From contig CAZEUR010000002.1 of the NCBI GenBank assembly GCA_964515175.1, positions 1 through 57,809 on the forward strand: DNA of 57,809 nucleotides, in the 5' to 3' direction. The notes beneath the pieces were generated by a model that was not told the DNA's origin, made no database searches, and saw nothing but the letters and a program-made list of their open reading frames with translations. Below, piece after piece: positions 23,978-33,387 of the stretch (position 1 is the stretch's first letter; the number at the start of each line of letters is the position of its first letter). Source of the stretch: CAIWGV01 sp964515175 (GTDB lineage: Bacteria > Pseudomonadota > Alphaproteobacteria > UBA7879 > UBA5542). The translations under genes were made by a program, and so were the position numbers.

Positions 23978-26278
23978 ATGGCATATACATATAAAAGCAA
24001 GAAACCTTCGTTTTTGCCTCAGGAGATCAAATCTTTTTTTCAGAAAAGATTGCTTGAATTGGGAGGTGTGGCTTGTGTGGCCCTCGGCCTTGCCCTGTTT
24101 TGTTGTCTAATTTCTTATTCTCCAGGGGATTCTTCTTTAAACACGCGCAGCAGTGCTGTGCCATCTAACCTTATGGGCGAGACGGGTGCTTATTGGGCGG
24201 ATTTGTGTCTGCAAAGCATGGGGCTTGTGAGTTATTTGTTTCCACTGCTTCTGATGGTGTGGGGTGCACGTATTATTATTGATCATCATTTGATTCGTAT
24301 GAAATGGCGCCTTGCGGCGTTGCCTGTTATCGCTTTAACCACAAGTTTTTTTCTAAACAATTTCTTTGCGGCGTGGACAGTGGTGCCTGCCGGTGGAGTT
24401 CTGGGATTTGTTCTGGAAAATAGGTTGGGAGCTTGGATGGGAAGTGTTATGCCCCTTTGGATTTTGGCACTTGCATCAGGGGCTGTGGGGCTTGGGTTGT
24501 TTTGCTTCATTTGGGGGATTCCGAAACGGTTCTGGGCGCTCGCTGGGGCGGTTATTCTGACTCAAGCCATGAAGGTGGTAGAAAAACTGAAGGGGTATGT
24601 CTTGAAAGAACCTCAGCCTATAGAGTCAAGCCCCACTCTTTCAGAGGCAATTTTAGGTCCATATGTGGAAGATGAGGTGGAGAAATTTGCGGATTTATCT
24701 GGCGAAGAAGCAGTGCCTGTTCAGAAAAAAGATAAGGAGCTGATGCCGAAACTTAAAGCTATTGCCGCGGCAAAAATTGTAGATAGGTCGGGATATGCGG
24801 TGCCGCCTGTGGATCTTTTGCAACCAGAAAAGGATTCAAAAACACCCAATGTTCCAAGGCATTTGTTAGAAGAAAATGCTAAACGGCTAACGGAAGTTTT
24901 ACAAGAATTTGGCGTGCAGGGGGAGATGACCAATGTACACCCCGGGCCTGTGGTGACGCTCTATGAATTTAAACCAGCGCCAGGCGTGAAGTCTTCTCGG
25001 GTTATTGGGCTAGCAGATGATATTGCTCGCTCTATGAGTTCGCTCTCAGCTCGTATTTCTGTTATCCCGGGATATAATGCTTTGGGCATAGAGCTCCCAA
25101 ATCCCGTGCGGCAAACAGTTTATATGCGGAGTCTTTTGGAAGATGAATCCTACCGACAAACAACAGCAAAATTGCCTCTGATTTTAGGAAAAAACATCAG
25201 TGGGGAGCCGATTATTGCAGATTTGGGAAAGATGCCTCACTTGTTAATTGCGGGAACTACAGGGTCGGGTAAGTCTGTGTCTATCAATACCATGATTTTA
25301 TCTCTGCTCTATCACTTATCCCCGGAACAGTGCAAATTTATCATGATTGATCCGAAGATGCTGGAGCTTTCCATTTATGATGATATCCCCCATTTGTTGA
25401 GTCCCGTGGTGACGGACCCTCACAAGGCTATTATGGCTCTAAAATGGGCGGTTCGAGAAATGGAGAGCCGGTACCAAGCCATGTCAAAACTGGGAGTGCG
25501 GAACATTGAAGGATACAATGAGAAGATTGTGGAGGCTCAGGGGAAGGGGGAAACACTGAATCGTCGGGTGCAAACGGGATTTGATCCAGAAACGGGGCAA
25601 CCCATGTATGAGGATCAAGTTCTGGAGCAGAAAATTTTGCCGTTTATCGTCGTTGTTGTGGATGAGATGGCGGATCTTATGTTGGTGGCTGGTAAAGAGA
25701 TTGAAGGGGCTGTGCAGCGTTTGGCGCAGATGGCACGTGCAGCGGGAATTCATTTGATTATGGCGACCCAAAGACCATCGGTGGATGTGATCACGGGAAC
25801 CATCAAGGCAAACTTTCCAACACGGATTAGCTTCCATGTAACTTCAAAAATTGACAGTCGGACGATTTTGGGAGAACAAGGCGCAGAACAACTTTTGGGG
25901 CAAGGGGATATGCTGTACATGCGGCCTGGAGGACGGGTCATGCGGGTGCATGGACCCTTCGTTCGAGATCAAGAGGTGGAACGCATAGTTCAATTCCTGA
26001 AAACGCAAGGGGAGCCTGAATATGAACCCTCCATTGCCAGCGAAGAAAGCAGTGAGTTTGGAGCCGGGGGATATGGCGGTGATGGGTCAGGGGACATGCT
26101 CTATGATCAGGCTCTTGCCATTATATTGAGTGAGAAGAAAGCCTCCACCAGCTTCATCCAGCGACACCTGCAAATAGGGTATAATCGAGCAGCGCGTATC
26201 ATTGAGCGGATGGAAAAAGAAGGTGTGGTAAGTAAGCCAAATCACGTCGGCAAACGCGAAGTCCTTATGTCTAACTAA
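23978..26278 (+). CDS. ftsK: DNA translocase FtsK
   Basis: From ATG 23978 (AAGGAAG upstream) the protein has 766 residues; an in-frame ATG at 23945 would add 11 residues without a ribosome binding site. There are about four N-terminal membrane helices, a short linker and the RecA-like motor: Walker A GTTGSGKSVS, Walker B VVVDEMADLMLV and MATQRPSVDVITG. A C-terminal winged-helix gamma domain (QALAIILSEKKASTSFIQRH) reads KOPS DNA sequences. It moves chromosome ends through the closing septum and activates XerCD. The short linker is usual for alphaproteobacteria. An 18-bp piece related to the 107-bp repeat starts right after the stop. Confidence 0.95.
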   Translation: MAYTYKSKKPSFLPQEIKSFFQKRLLELGGVACVALGLALFCCLISYSPGDSSLNTRSSAVPSNLMGETGAYWADLCLQSMGLVSYLFPLLLMVWGARIIIDHHLIRMKWRLAALPVIALTTSFFLNNFFAAWTVVPAGGVLGFVLENRLGAWMGSVMPLWILALASGAVGLGLFCFIWGIPKRFWALAGAVILTQAMKVVEKLKGYVLKEPQPIESSPTLSEAILGPYVEDEVEKFADLSGEEAVPVQKKDKELMPKLKAIAAAKIVDRSGYAVPPVDLLQPEKDSKTPNVPRHLLEENAKRLTEVLQEFGVQGEMTNVHPGPVVTLYEFKPAPGVKSSRVIGLADDIARSMSSLSARISVIPGYNALGIELPNPVRQTVYMRSLLEDESYRQTTAKLPLILGKNISGEPIIADLGKMPHLLIAGTTGSGKSVSINTMILSLLYHLSPEQCKFIMIDPKMLELSIYDDIPHLLSPVVTDPHKAIMALKWAVREMESRYQAMSKLGVRNIEGYNEKIVEAQGKGETLNRRVQTGFDPETGQPMYEDQVLEQKILPFIVVVVDEMADLMLVAGKEIEGAVQRLAQMARAAGIHLIMATQRPSVDVITGTIKANFPTRISFHVTSKIDSRTILGEQGAEQLLGQGDMLYMRPGGRVMRVHGPFVRDQEVERIVQFLKTQGEPEYEPSIASEESSEFGAGGYGGDGSGDMLYDQALAIILSEKKASTSFIQRHLQIGYNRAARIIERMEKEGVVSKPNHVGKREVLMSN

Positions 26279-26279
26279 G

Positions 26280-26297
26280 CCTTTTGAGCCATTGACC
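26280..26297. repeat. Solitary fragment of the 107-bp repeat after ftsK
   Basis: CTTTTGAGCCATTGAC occurs here 4 bp after the ftsK stop and also 2 bp after the asnB stop at 9362. The match is 16 of 16 bases; the following sequence diverges. Confidence 0.6.
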
Positions 26298-26310
26298 TCA
26301 GTGGCCCAGC

Positions 26311-27699
26311 TTAAATAGATCCATATAAATGGAGAGCTAACGCTCGAGCTTTATCATGATCTACAAGGGGGTGGGGATAGGTGTGGCCTAAAGCGATATG
26401 AGCCTTTTTTAGGGTCTCTTCTGGGGCAAGCCAGGGAGCATGAATAAATTTATCAGGCAGATCCTTGAGCTCTGGAACCCAGGTGCGGATGTAGTCCCCC
26501 TTTGGATCAAACTTTTGGCTTTGAAGAATGGGATTGAAAACTCGAAAATACGGCGCCGCATCGGCCCCACACCCTGCCACCCATTGCCAACTGGCAAAGT
26601 TATTGGCAATGTCTGCATCCACCAAAGTATTGTAAAACCAAGTAGCCCCCTTTTGCCAGTTAATGAGGAGATCTTTGGTTAAAAAAGAGGCCACGACCAT
26701 ACGAACGCGGTTGTGCATCCAGCCCGTCTGCCAGAGCTGCCGCATGCCAGCATCTACGAGAGGATATCCAGTCTTGCCTTTCGACCAAGCTTTAAAGAAA
26801 GAGTCATTGTGAGCCCAGGGAAACTTATCGAATTTTGGATTAAAATTTTTATGGGAGAGCTTTGGAAAATGAAATAAGAGGTGATAAGAAAATTCCCTCC
26901 AAAAAAGCTCGGACTGAAATTTATGGCGATCTATTGAAGGGGCGGGGCTTTCATTTGCTTCATGGAGAACTTTGTGTACGCTAATTTCTCCAAAATGTAG
27001 GTGGGGAGATAGTCGAGAGGTGGCTTTTAAATCTGGAAAATCTCGATTTACCCCGTAGCCTTTCAGTCCCGTTTTGAGGAAGCTGTGCAGAGCTTTGTGA
27101 GCTCCTGATTCTCCCGGTGTCCAATAGGTGTCAAAAGCACTTGCCCAATTGGGTTTTTTGGGAAGTAAATGCCAGTCTTCGAGAGAATCGGATTTTAGAT
27201 GAGGCGAATTGCCCAGAGAATGAGGTTTTCCTTTGGGATCCAAAGGCGGGAGTTTCTCAACACAGGCCTTGTAAAAAGGTGTAAAAACCTTGAAAAAAGT
27301 TCCCTGGCCATTTTTGATTGTGCCGGGCTCAAAGAAAAGGGATCCATTAAAAGTTTCTGCTGTGAGATGAGATTTTATTTTTATATCCCGGCTACACAGG
27401 TCAGGTTCGTAGCAATCATTCCAATAAAGGCCTTCGGCTTTTGACTTTTTCATAAGGTGGGAAAGAATGGAGAGAGGGTTGCCTTTACACAATAAAAGAG
27501 GAACACCGTAAGTTGCTTGTAAATCAGCGTCTAGTGATTTGAGACTATGGTGAAGCCACCATTTTTGAGCCTCTCCCAAAGGCATATCTTCATCCAAAAT
27601 GTAAAGAGGAACCACGGTTTTGTGGGAGTGGGAGGCTTGAAGGAGCGCGGGGTTATCTTCAAGCCGTAAATCTTTGCGAAACCAAAAAAGAGCGGTCAT
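26311..27699 (-). CDS. phrB: Deoxyribodipyrimidine photolyase
   Basis: The 462-residue flavoprotein shows the N-terminal antenna domain (MTALFWFRKDLRLEDNPALL) and the C-terminal FAD domain with LFWREFSYHLLFHFP, PLVDAGMRQLWQTGWMHNRVR and the strongly conserved WQWVAGCGADAAPYFRVFNP. It splits UV-induced cyclobutane pyrimidine dimers using blue light. Length and motifs fit class I CPD photolyase; a cryptochrome is less likely. It starts 9 bp after the stop of the MFS carrier gene on the same strand, so they are probably co-transcribed. Carriage of a light-dependent enzyme suggests exposure to light at some life stage. Confidence 0.93.
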   Translation of the reverse strand: MTALFWFRKDLRLEDNPALLQASHSHKTVVPLYILDEDMPLGEAQKWWLHHSLKSLDADLQATYGVPLLLCKGNPLSILSHLMKKSKAEGLYWNDCYEPDLCSRDIKIKSHLTAETFNGSLFFEPGTIKNGQGTFFKVFTPFYKACVEKLPPLDPKGKPHSLGNSPHLKSDSLEDWHLLPKKPNWASAFDTYWTPGESGAHKALHSFLKTGLKGYGVNRDFPDLKATSRLSPHLHFGEISVHKVLHEANESPAPSIDRHKFQSELFWREFSYHLLFHFPKLSHKNFNPKFDKFPWAHNDSFFKAWSKGKTGYPLVDAGMRQLWQTGWMHNRVRMVVASFLTKDLLINWQKGATWFYNTLVDADIANNFASWQWVAGCGADAAPYFRVFNPILQSQKFDPKGDYIRTWVPELKDLPDKFIHAPWLAPEETLKKAHIALGHTYPHPLVDHDKARALALHLYGSI

Positions 27700-27708
27700 G
27701 AGAGGGGG

Positions 27709-28953
27709 CTATTCCTCCTCATCTAGGGGTTTCGCGAACCAGATGGAAGCAGTCACCATAAGACCACAAAAAGCGAGATAATAGGCTGGAGCAATGGCGT
27801 GACCTGTCTGATCCACAAGCAGTCGGCAAATGAAGGGGGCTGTTCCTCCAAAGAGGACGGCCCCTAGGGCATAGGCCACGCTTGATCCTGTTTGACGCTC
27901 TTGAACCTCAAAGAGAGGGACGATGTAGGCCGTTCCCGGCGCTAGAATGCCCATGGCAAAAATACTGAGGAGACCTCTTAAGAGATGGATCTTTGTAAGA
28001 GTTAACTCCTCTAGCGTCCAAGAAAACAAAGGAATGGAGAAGAAGACTAGTCCAAGAGCAGAGATCATCATGAGCCGTTTGATTCCCACTTTATCAGAAA
28101 TGTGGCCAATGACGGGTAAAAGGAGTCCCCAAAAAGCCAAAAGAACCATATTGTACTGCAACATGGAGGCATGACGGATCCCTAGATCCACCACAAGAAG
28201 CGAGTTGAAGTAGATACAAATAAGATAAAAGGGGAGATTGCATCCTGCCGCAACGCCCATGGCGCAAAGGAAATTCCTCTTGCGGCTTTTTATGACTTCT
28301 GAGAAGGATTTTGAGTGATTTTGTCCCTCTTTTTTTAAAGATCTTTTGAAGACAGGGGTTTCTTCCAGCTGACTTCTAAGCCGTATAAGGAGAAGCCCTA
28401 AGATTCCACCTCCAATAAATGAAAGCCGCCACTCGAAGTCAGATGTATAGAAGGACCCACAAAGAGAGGCGAGGATAGCTCCAATAAATCCGGAGGCACT
28501 TAGAAGGGCGCTCAGGAGAGATTGTACTTTTGAACTTCCAAACTCATTTAAGAATACAGCCGTACCACTATAAGCGGCAGCGCCGCCTGCAGATTGTATC
28601 ATGAGGGCAATAATTAAAATGATGGGCGCAATCATGCCAAGGGTGCCGTATCCGGGGAGAATTCCAATAAGCAACGTAGGAATGGCGATGGAGAGCACAC
28701 CGACAATCATGGAAAGTTTTCGACCATAAAAATCTCCGATGCGGCCTAAAATGAAGCCGGCCACAGGCTGCATAATGAAGGTGAGGGCAAAAACAGCAAG
28801 GGCCCGCATTTCATTAAGCTTTGGATCATCCGACGGGAAAAAAATGGGTGCCATGATGCTGGCATAGTATCCATATAAAACGGTTGAATGATGTTCCACA
28901 GTATTAATCAAAAGGCCCGCGAGAACATTCTTGTATTTTTTTATGAAAACCAT
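27709..28953 (-). CDS. MFS transporter, ProP-like (metabolite:H+ symporter family)
   Basis: The 414-residue protein has twelve predicted membrane helices and the MFS motif A in loop 2-3 (GRIGDFYGRKLSM). The N-terminal NVLAGLLINTVEHHSTVLYG block and the central GHISDKVGIKRL repeat of motif A place it in the proline/betaine-type metabolite:H+ symporter group, which is expanded in Rickettsiales and Holosporales. The substrate cannot be told. It leads a two-gene operon with phrB. The region upstream (28954-29205) is AT-rich and shared with the divergent ABC-F gene; I see no strong promoter there beyond weak TTGAAA and TATATT-like boxes near 29039-29065. Confidence 0.82.
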   Translation of the reverse strand: MVFIKKYKNVLAGLLINTVEHHSTVLYGYYASIMAPIFFPSDDPKLNEMRALAVFALTFIMQPVAGFILGRIGDFYGRKLSMIVGVLSIAIPTLLIGILPGYGTLGMIAPIILIIALMIQSAGGAAAYSGTAVFLNEFGSSKVQSLLSALLSASGFIGAILASLCGSFYTSDFEWRLSFIGGGILGLLLIRLRSQLEETPVFKRSLKKEGQNHSKSFSEVIKSRKRNFLCAMGVAAGCNLPFYLICIYFNSLLVVDLGIRHASMLQYNMVLLAFWGLLLPVIGHISDKVGIKRLMMISALGLVFFSIPLFSWTLEELTLTKIHLLRGLLSIFAMGILAPGTAYIVPLFEVQERQTGSSVAYALGAVLFGGTAPFICRLLVDQTGHAIAPAYYLAFCGLMVTASIWFAKPLDEEE

Positions 28954-29205
28954 GTTTTTTCCCTTAGATAAACTTTCCTCAACCCATGAGTATATTAGTT
29001 ATCTTTTTGGCTAAGTCAACCCGTCCATCCAACGAGTCTTGAAAAATTCGAATGTTTATATTATATCTGGAAGGGTCGTAACAAAGAGGTTTTATCGTCC
29101 TATGAAGACAGTTCTTTAAGTTGCCCTGTGGGGGCAAAGGTGCCGCGAGCTTGAAAGGCTTGTGAGCCGCATTGGTTTGTTTCCCTTTAACTTAAAGGCT
29201 TTCAT

Positions 29206-30621
29206 ATGACACATAGGCCCATTCAATTTCAAAATATCAGTTTATCTTTTTCCCATAAAACTTGTTTTTCCGACTTTTCGATGCAGGTCTTTCATGGCCA
29301 ACGCATAGCCATTATTGGTCGGAATGGAAGTGGGAAATCGACGCTTCTTAAGATAATTCAAGGACTCGGGGAGCCTTCAGAAGGGACCCTAAAAATTCCC
29401 GAGGAAGTAAAAATCGGATACGTTCCTCAAATCGTTGAAGGTTTTGATTTTCTCAGTGGCGGTGAACGATTTCAAGAAGCTCTAACACAAGCCTTATCCA
29501 AGTCTTCTAATCTTTTACTGTTAGATGAGCCCACCAACCATTTGGACTTGAAAAACAGACGGTCTCTGATGCGGATGCTCCAGGCTTATGAAGGAACTTT
29601 ATTGATCGCGACCCACGATCCAGAAATTCTTCGTTTTATGGATACTCTCTGGCACATAGACGATGGAAAAATTCATGTATTTTCTGGGAATTATGAGGAT
29701 TATAAAAGGCAAACTCAAATTAAACGTCATGCCCTTGAGGTCAGTCTTGACCAACTTGAGCGCAAAAAAGAAGATCTTCATGACTCTCTTATGAAAGAGC
29801 AGCTCCGCGCCAGCAAGAGCCGTGCGGGAGGCCACAAAAAGATTGATCAGCGCAAATGGCCCACCATTGTGAACAAAGCAAAAGCGGATCGAGCAGCTTC
29901 AACATCTAGCAGAAATAGAGCTCAAATTCGCACTTCCAGGGAAGACCTTTTGGAAAAGCTGCAGGATCTCCGTTTGCCAGAAATTATTGTGCCAAAATTT
30001 TCCATTTCTGCGGAAGGTATAGGAATAAAAACCATTCTTGCTGCAAAAGAGGGAGCTATTGGATATGAGGAATGGGTTGTGACCAATATCAACTTCTCCC
30101 TACTGAGCCAAGAGCGTCTTGCCCTTATTGGAGATAACGGATCTGGGAAAACAACAATTCTGAGAGGAATCTTGGGCGATCCTCTTGTTAAAAAATCTGG
30201 AGAATGGTTTGTGCCGAAGATCCAGGACATAGGATATCTGGATCAACATTATGGAACCCTAGATCCTCAGAAAACTGTTTTAGAAACCATTCAAGAAGTT
30301 CAGTCTTCCTGGTCTCATGGAGAGGTGCGCCGACATCTGAATGACTTTCTCTTCCGAAAAAATGAGGAAGTGAATGCTCTTGTAAACACCCTTTCGAGCG
30401 GCGAGAAAGCGCGACTGTCGTTGGCTCAGATTGCGGCCAAAACACCAAAACTTCTGATTTTGGATGAGGTAACTAATAATGTGGATTTAGAAACGAGGGA
30501 GCATATTATTCAAGTCTTAAAGAAATATCCTGGGGCGTTGCTGGTGATTTCACACGACAGAGATTTTTTGGAAGAAATTGGGGTTGAGAAGGTTTATAAA
30601 GTTTTAGGTGTTGCTAGATAG
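29206..30621 (+). CDS. ABC-F family ATPase
   Basis: The 471-residue soluble protein has two ATPase modules and no membrane segment: Walker A GRNGSGKST and GDNGSGKTT, signatures FLSGGERFQEA and TLSSGEKARLSLAQ, Walker B LLLLDEPTNHLDL and LLILDEVTNNVDLET. The linker is basic and helical (KSRAGGHKKIDQRKW). ABC-F proteins act on the ribosome, either regulating translation or giving antibiotic target protection. The compact size and the DEVTNNVD variant in the second module resemble the resistance-type group, but the function is not provable here. AAAGG precedes the ATG. Confidence 0.85.
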   Translation: MTHRPIQFQNISLSFSHKTCFSDFSMQVFHGQRIAIIGRNGSGKSTLLKIIQGLGEPSEGTLKIPEEVKIGYVPQIVEGFDFLSGGERFQEALTQALSKSSNLLLLDEPTNHLDLKNRRSLMRMLQAYEGTLLIATHDPEILRFMDTLWHIDDGKIHVFSGNYEDYKRQTQIKRHALEVSLDQLERKKEDLHDSLMKEQLRASKSRAGGHKKIDQRKWPTIVNKAKADRAASTSSRNRAQIRTSREDLLEKLQDLRLPEIIVPKFSISAEGIGIKTILAAKEGAIGYEEWVVTNINFSLLSQERLALIGDNGSGKTTILRGILGDPLVKKSGEWFVPKIQDIGYLDQHYGTLDPQKTVLETIQEVQSSWSHGEVRRHLNDFLFRKNEEVNALVNTLSSGEKARLSLAQIAAKTPKLLILDEVTNNVDLETREHIIQVLKKYPGALLVISHDRDFLEEIGVEKVYKVLGVAR

Positions 30622-30680
30622 AGAGGCAGCTTGGTCGCCACAGGAATCGTTCCGATTCTTTCGCGATGATGGGAAGGAAT

Positions 30681-31115
30681 CTAAAACTTCTCCAACGCCC
30701 GCCGGGCAAGTTCATCGGCCCGTTCATTTTCCGGGTGACCTGCATGCCCCTTGACCCAATGCCAGGAGATTTTGTGAGAGGAGACGACTTTGTCTAAGTG
30801 TTCCCAGAGATCCTGGTTTTTAATGGGTTTTTTCTGGGCCGACTTCCATCCGTTTTTTTTCCAGGTATGAATCCACTCGGTGATACCTTTTCGTAAGTAT
30901 TCACTATCTGTATAGAGGTGAATGGGGATGGTTTTTTGGACCGCTTCGATGCCTTTGATGGCAGCCAGCAACTCCATGCGGTTGTTGGTGGTATCAGGTT
31001 CGCCACCGGAGAGTTCCTTTTCGTGATTTTTGTAACGAAGAATGGCGCCCCAACCACCAGGACCTGGATTGCCTTGGCACGCTCCGTCTGTAAAAATTTC
31101 AATAATATCGGTCAT
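30681..31115 (-). CDS. rnhA: Ribonuclease HI
   Basis: From ATG 31115 the protein has 144 residues, the normal RNase HI length; an upstream frame extension to 31160 would overlap the divergent sfsA start and adds an unlikely sequence. The four acidic residues are visible in FTDGACQGNPGPGGWG, NNRMELLAAI, LYTDSEYLRKGI and ENERADELAR, with the HAGHPEN loop. It cuts the RNA strand of RNA-DNA hybrids, removing R-loops and primers. It is divergent from sfsA with 21 bp between start codons. Confidence 0.94.
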   Translation of the reverse strand: MTDIIEIFTDGACQGNPGPGGWGAILRYKNHEKELSGGEPDTTNNRMELLAAIKGIEAVQKTIPIHLYTDSEYLRKGITEWIHTWKKNGWKSAQKKPIKNQDLWEHLDKVVSSHKISWHWVKGHAGHPENERADELARRALEKF

Positions 31116-31136
31116 TTTTGTGCTAAATTGAGCTCC

Positions 31137-31838
31137 ATGAAATTTACACCTTCCCTTCAAAAAGGCCGTCTGGTTAAAAGATACAAACGCTTTTTGGCGG
31201 ACGTTTTACTGCCTGATGGTACCACGGTTACAGTCCATTGTCCAAACTCTGGTTCCATGAAAGGTCTTGTGAATCCTAGCAACTCCGTATGGATTAGTGA
31301 GAGCTTAAATCAATTAAGGCGGTTAAAGTATACCTTAGAGATCATTGAGGTGGAGGGGATAAAGGTGGGGGTGAATACGCACAATCCCAATCTTTTGGTG
31401 CGAGAGGCCCTTGAAGCGGGGGTTTTGAACATTCCTTTTCGAGGAGAAATTCGACGGGAAGTAAAATACGGCGCCAACTCTCGGATAGATTTTCTATTGG
31501 AAGATCAGGGAGGGTGCCCCCTTTATGTGGAAGTGAAAAATGTGACATTAAAAGAGGGGGGCCTGGCCCTTTTCCCCGATTCTGTGACGGAGCGCGGTAA
31601 AAAACATTTAGAAGAAATGATGAATGTGGTAAAAGAAGGGGCGCGGGCGCTGATGGTTTATATCATTCAGCGATCCGATTGTGAGGCTTTTTCTGTGGCG
31701 GAGGAGATAGATCCAAAGTATGCAGAAGCTTTAAGACGTGCCCATGGCTTAGGGGTTGAAGTATGTGCCTACCAATGCCATGTGGATGAACAGGAAATTA
31801 GGGTTGAGAAGCCCATAGAGATTAGGATTTTTGAATGA
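31137..31838 (+). CDS. sfsA: SfsA family DNA/RNA nuclease-like protein
   Basis: The ATG at 31137 gives 233 residues, the family length, starting MKFTPSLQKGRLVKRYKRFL; the open frame extends upstream into rnhA but without family sequence. Motifs include CPNSGSMKGL, SRIDFLLE and PLYVEVKNVTL with DSVTERGKKHLEEM, a PD-(D/E)xK-like arrangement. SfsA was named for stimulating sugar fermentation genes in E. coli; the fold suggests a nuclease or nucleic acid binder. It overlaps map by 4 bp (ATGA), so sfsA-map-radC appears to be one operon. Confidence 0.9.
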   Translation: MKFTPSLQKGRLVKRYKRFLADVLLPDGTTVTVHCPNSGSMKGLVNPSNSVWISESLNQLRRLKYTLEIIEVEGIKVGVNTHNPNLLVREALEAGVLNIPFRGEIRREVKYGANSRIDFLLEDQGGCPLYVEVKNVTLKEGGLALFPDSVTERGKKHLEEMMNVVKEGARALMVYIIQRSDCEAFSVAEEIDPKYAEALRRAHGLGVEVCAYQCHVDEQEIRVEKPIEIRIFE

Positions 31839-32629
31839 AGGAAAATGCATCTGGCATCATATTGCACGGTGAACAAGGTTTTGAGGGTATGCGGAAGGCT
31901 GGGAAACTTGCCGCCGAAGTGCTGGACTTTATAACGCTCCATGTTCAAAAAGGCGTTGCAACAGAAGAGCTCGACAAACTCTGCCATGATTTTATTGTGG
32001 CTCATGGGGCGATTCCAGCTCCCTTAAATTATCGAGGATTTCCTAAATCCGTTTGTACGTCGGTCAACCATGTGGTTTGCCATGGGATTCCAGGCCCTAA
32101 AAAACTTTATGACGGAGATATCATCAACATCGATGTGACGGTAATTCTGGATGGATGGCATGGGGATACAAGCCGCATGTTTTACGTGGGAGAACCGGGC
32201 GTTAAGGCGAAGCGATTGGTGGAGAGCACTTATGAAGCCATGATGAGAGGTATCGAAGAGGTACGCCCCGGTGCAACGCTCGGAGATATCAGATACGCCA
32301 TTCAGTCTTTTGCTGAAAAAAAAGGGTACTCGGTGGTGAGGGATTTTTGCGGTCATGGCATTGGGCGCGTATTTCAAACAGAACCCCAGGTATTGCACTA
32401 TGGACGCCCCAAAACGGGAGAGGTGCTTGAAGAGGGAATGTTTATGACCATTGAGCCCATGATTAATATTGGAGCCTTCGATGTGAAAGTGCTGCAAGAC
32501 GGATGGACAGCGGTGACAAAAGATAAATCCCTTTCCGCTCAATTTGAACATACCATTGGGGTTACCGCCGATGGTTATGAGATTTTTACTGTGTCACCAA
32601 AGGGCTTCACGTGCCCACCCTATAGGTAA
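31835..32629 (+). CDS. map: Type I methionine aminopeptidase
   Basis: The 264-residue enzyme removes the initiator Met from nascent proteins. The pita-bread fold is shown by SVNHVVCHGIPGPKKL, the metal ligands in NIDVTVILDGWHGDTSRMF, CGHGIGRVFQTEP, FMTIEPM and QFEHTI. No N-terminal zinc-finger extension is present, so this is the bacterial type Ia form. It starts inside the last codons of sfsA (4-bp overlap) and ends 4 bp before radC. Confidence 0.96.
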   Translation: MKENASGIILHGEQGFEGMRKAGKLAAEVLDFITLHVQKGVATEELDKLCHDFIVAHGAIPAPLNYRGFPKSVCTSVNHVVCHGIPGPKKLYDGDIINIDVTVILDGWHGDTSRMFYVGEPGVKAKRLVESTYEAMMRGIEEVRPGATLGDIRYAIQSFAEKKGYSVVRDFCGHGIGRVFQTEPQVLHYGRPKTGEVLEEGMFMTIEPMINIGAFDVKVLQDGWTAVTKDKSLSAQFEHTIGVTADGYEIFTVSPKGFTCPPYR

Positions 32630-32633
32630 GACC

Positions 32634-33320
32634 ATGGCTGCAGATGATCATCAGTTAGGTCATCGGGCACGATTGCGAGCCAGGCTTTTAAGAGCAGGCG
32701 GGGAGGCTCTTGCGGATTATGAACTTCTGGAAATGGTTTTGTTTTTAAGTCACCCGCGGGGTGACGTAAAGCCTCTTGCCAAAGAACTTTTGAAACAATT
32801 TGGAAGCCTCTCAGGCATTTTTAGCGCTTCTTTGGAGGATTTACAAAAACTGAAAGGGTTTGGGGAAACCTCTGCCGCTGTTTTCAAAATGATTCGGGCC
32901 GTAGCTATTCGTTTAGCTCAAGAGCAACTTAAAACTAAAGCGGTTCTTTCCAATAAAAAAGAGCTCGTTCGGTATTGTCGGTTGCGGATTGAGGACATGA
33001 AGGTGGAGCAATTTCACGTATTTTACTTGGACAAGAAACGTCAGCTTATTGTGGATGAAATTCACCAAATTGGAACCGTTGATCGGGCAGCTGTGTATCC
33101 CCGGGAAATTATTAAACAGGCTCTTCAGCATGGGGCATCTTCTTTGCTTTTGGCCCATAACCATCCCAGTGGGGACTGTACTCCCTCGCGGGCGGATATA
33201 GAGCTGACGCACTATATTGTGGCGGCAGGGGAGAAGCTGGGAATTATGGTGGAGGATCACCTCATTGTGAGCGCCACAGGGTACGTGTCTTTGAGAGAAG
33301 CTGGGATTCATAGGGTTTAA
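32634..33320 (+). CDS. radC: RadC/JAMM-domain protein
   Basis: The ATG at 32634 gives 228 residues. A helix-hairpin-helix-like N-terminus (DYELLEMVLF, LSGIFSASLEDLQKLKGFG) precedes a JAB/MPN domain with the metal site HNHPSGDCTPSRAD and the upstream ELTH segment. The family is associated with DNA repair or recombination by name, but its biochemical role is unresolved. Another ATG at 32544 lies inside map and is rejected. Last gene of the sfsA-map-radC run. Confidence 0.93.
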   Translation: MAADDHQLGHRARLRARLLRAGGEALADYELLEMVLFLSHPRGDVKPLAKELLKQFGSLSGIFSASLEDLQKLKGFGETSAAVFKMIRAVAIRLAQEQLKTKAVLSNKKELVRYCRLRIEDMKVEQFHVFYLDKKRQLIVDEIHQIGTVDRAAVYPREIIKQALQHGASSLLLAHNHPSGDCTPSRADIELTHYIVAAGEKLGIMVEDHLIVSATGYVSLREAGIHRV

Positions 33321-33387
33321 AATTCCGCCTCATCCATATTGGGGCGAAAAAGTGTGTCCCAAAATAGGTTTTTAAAGGCTGCGCCGT

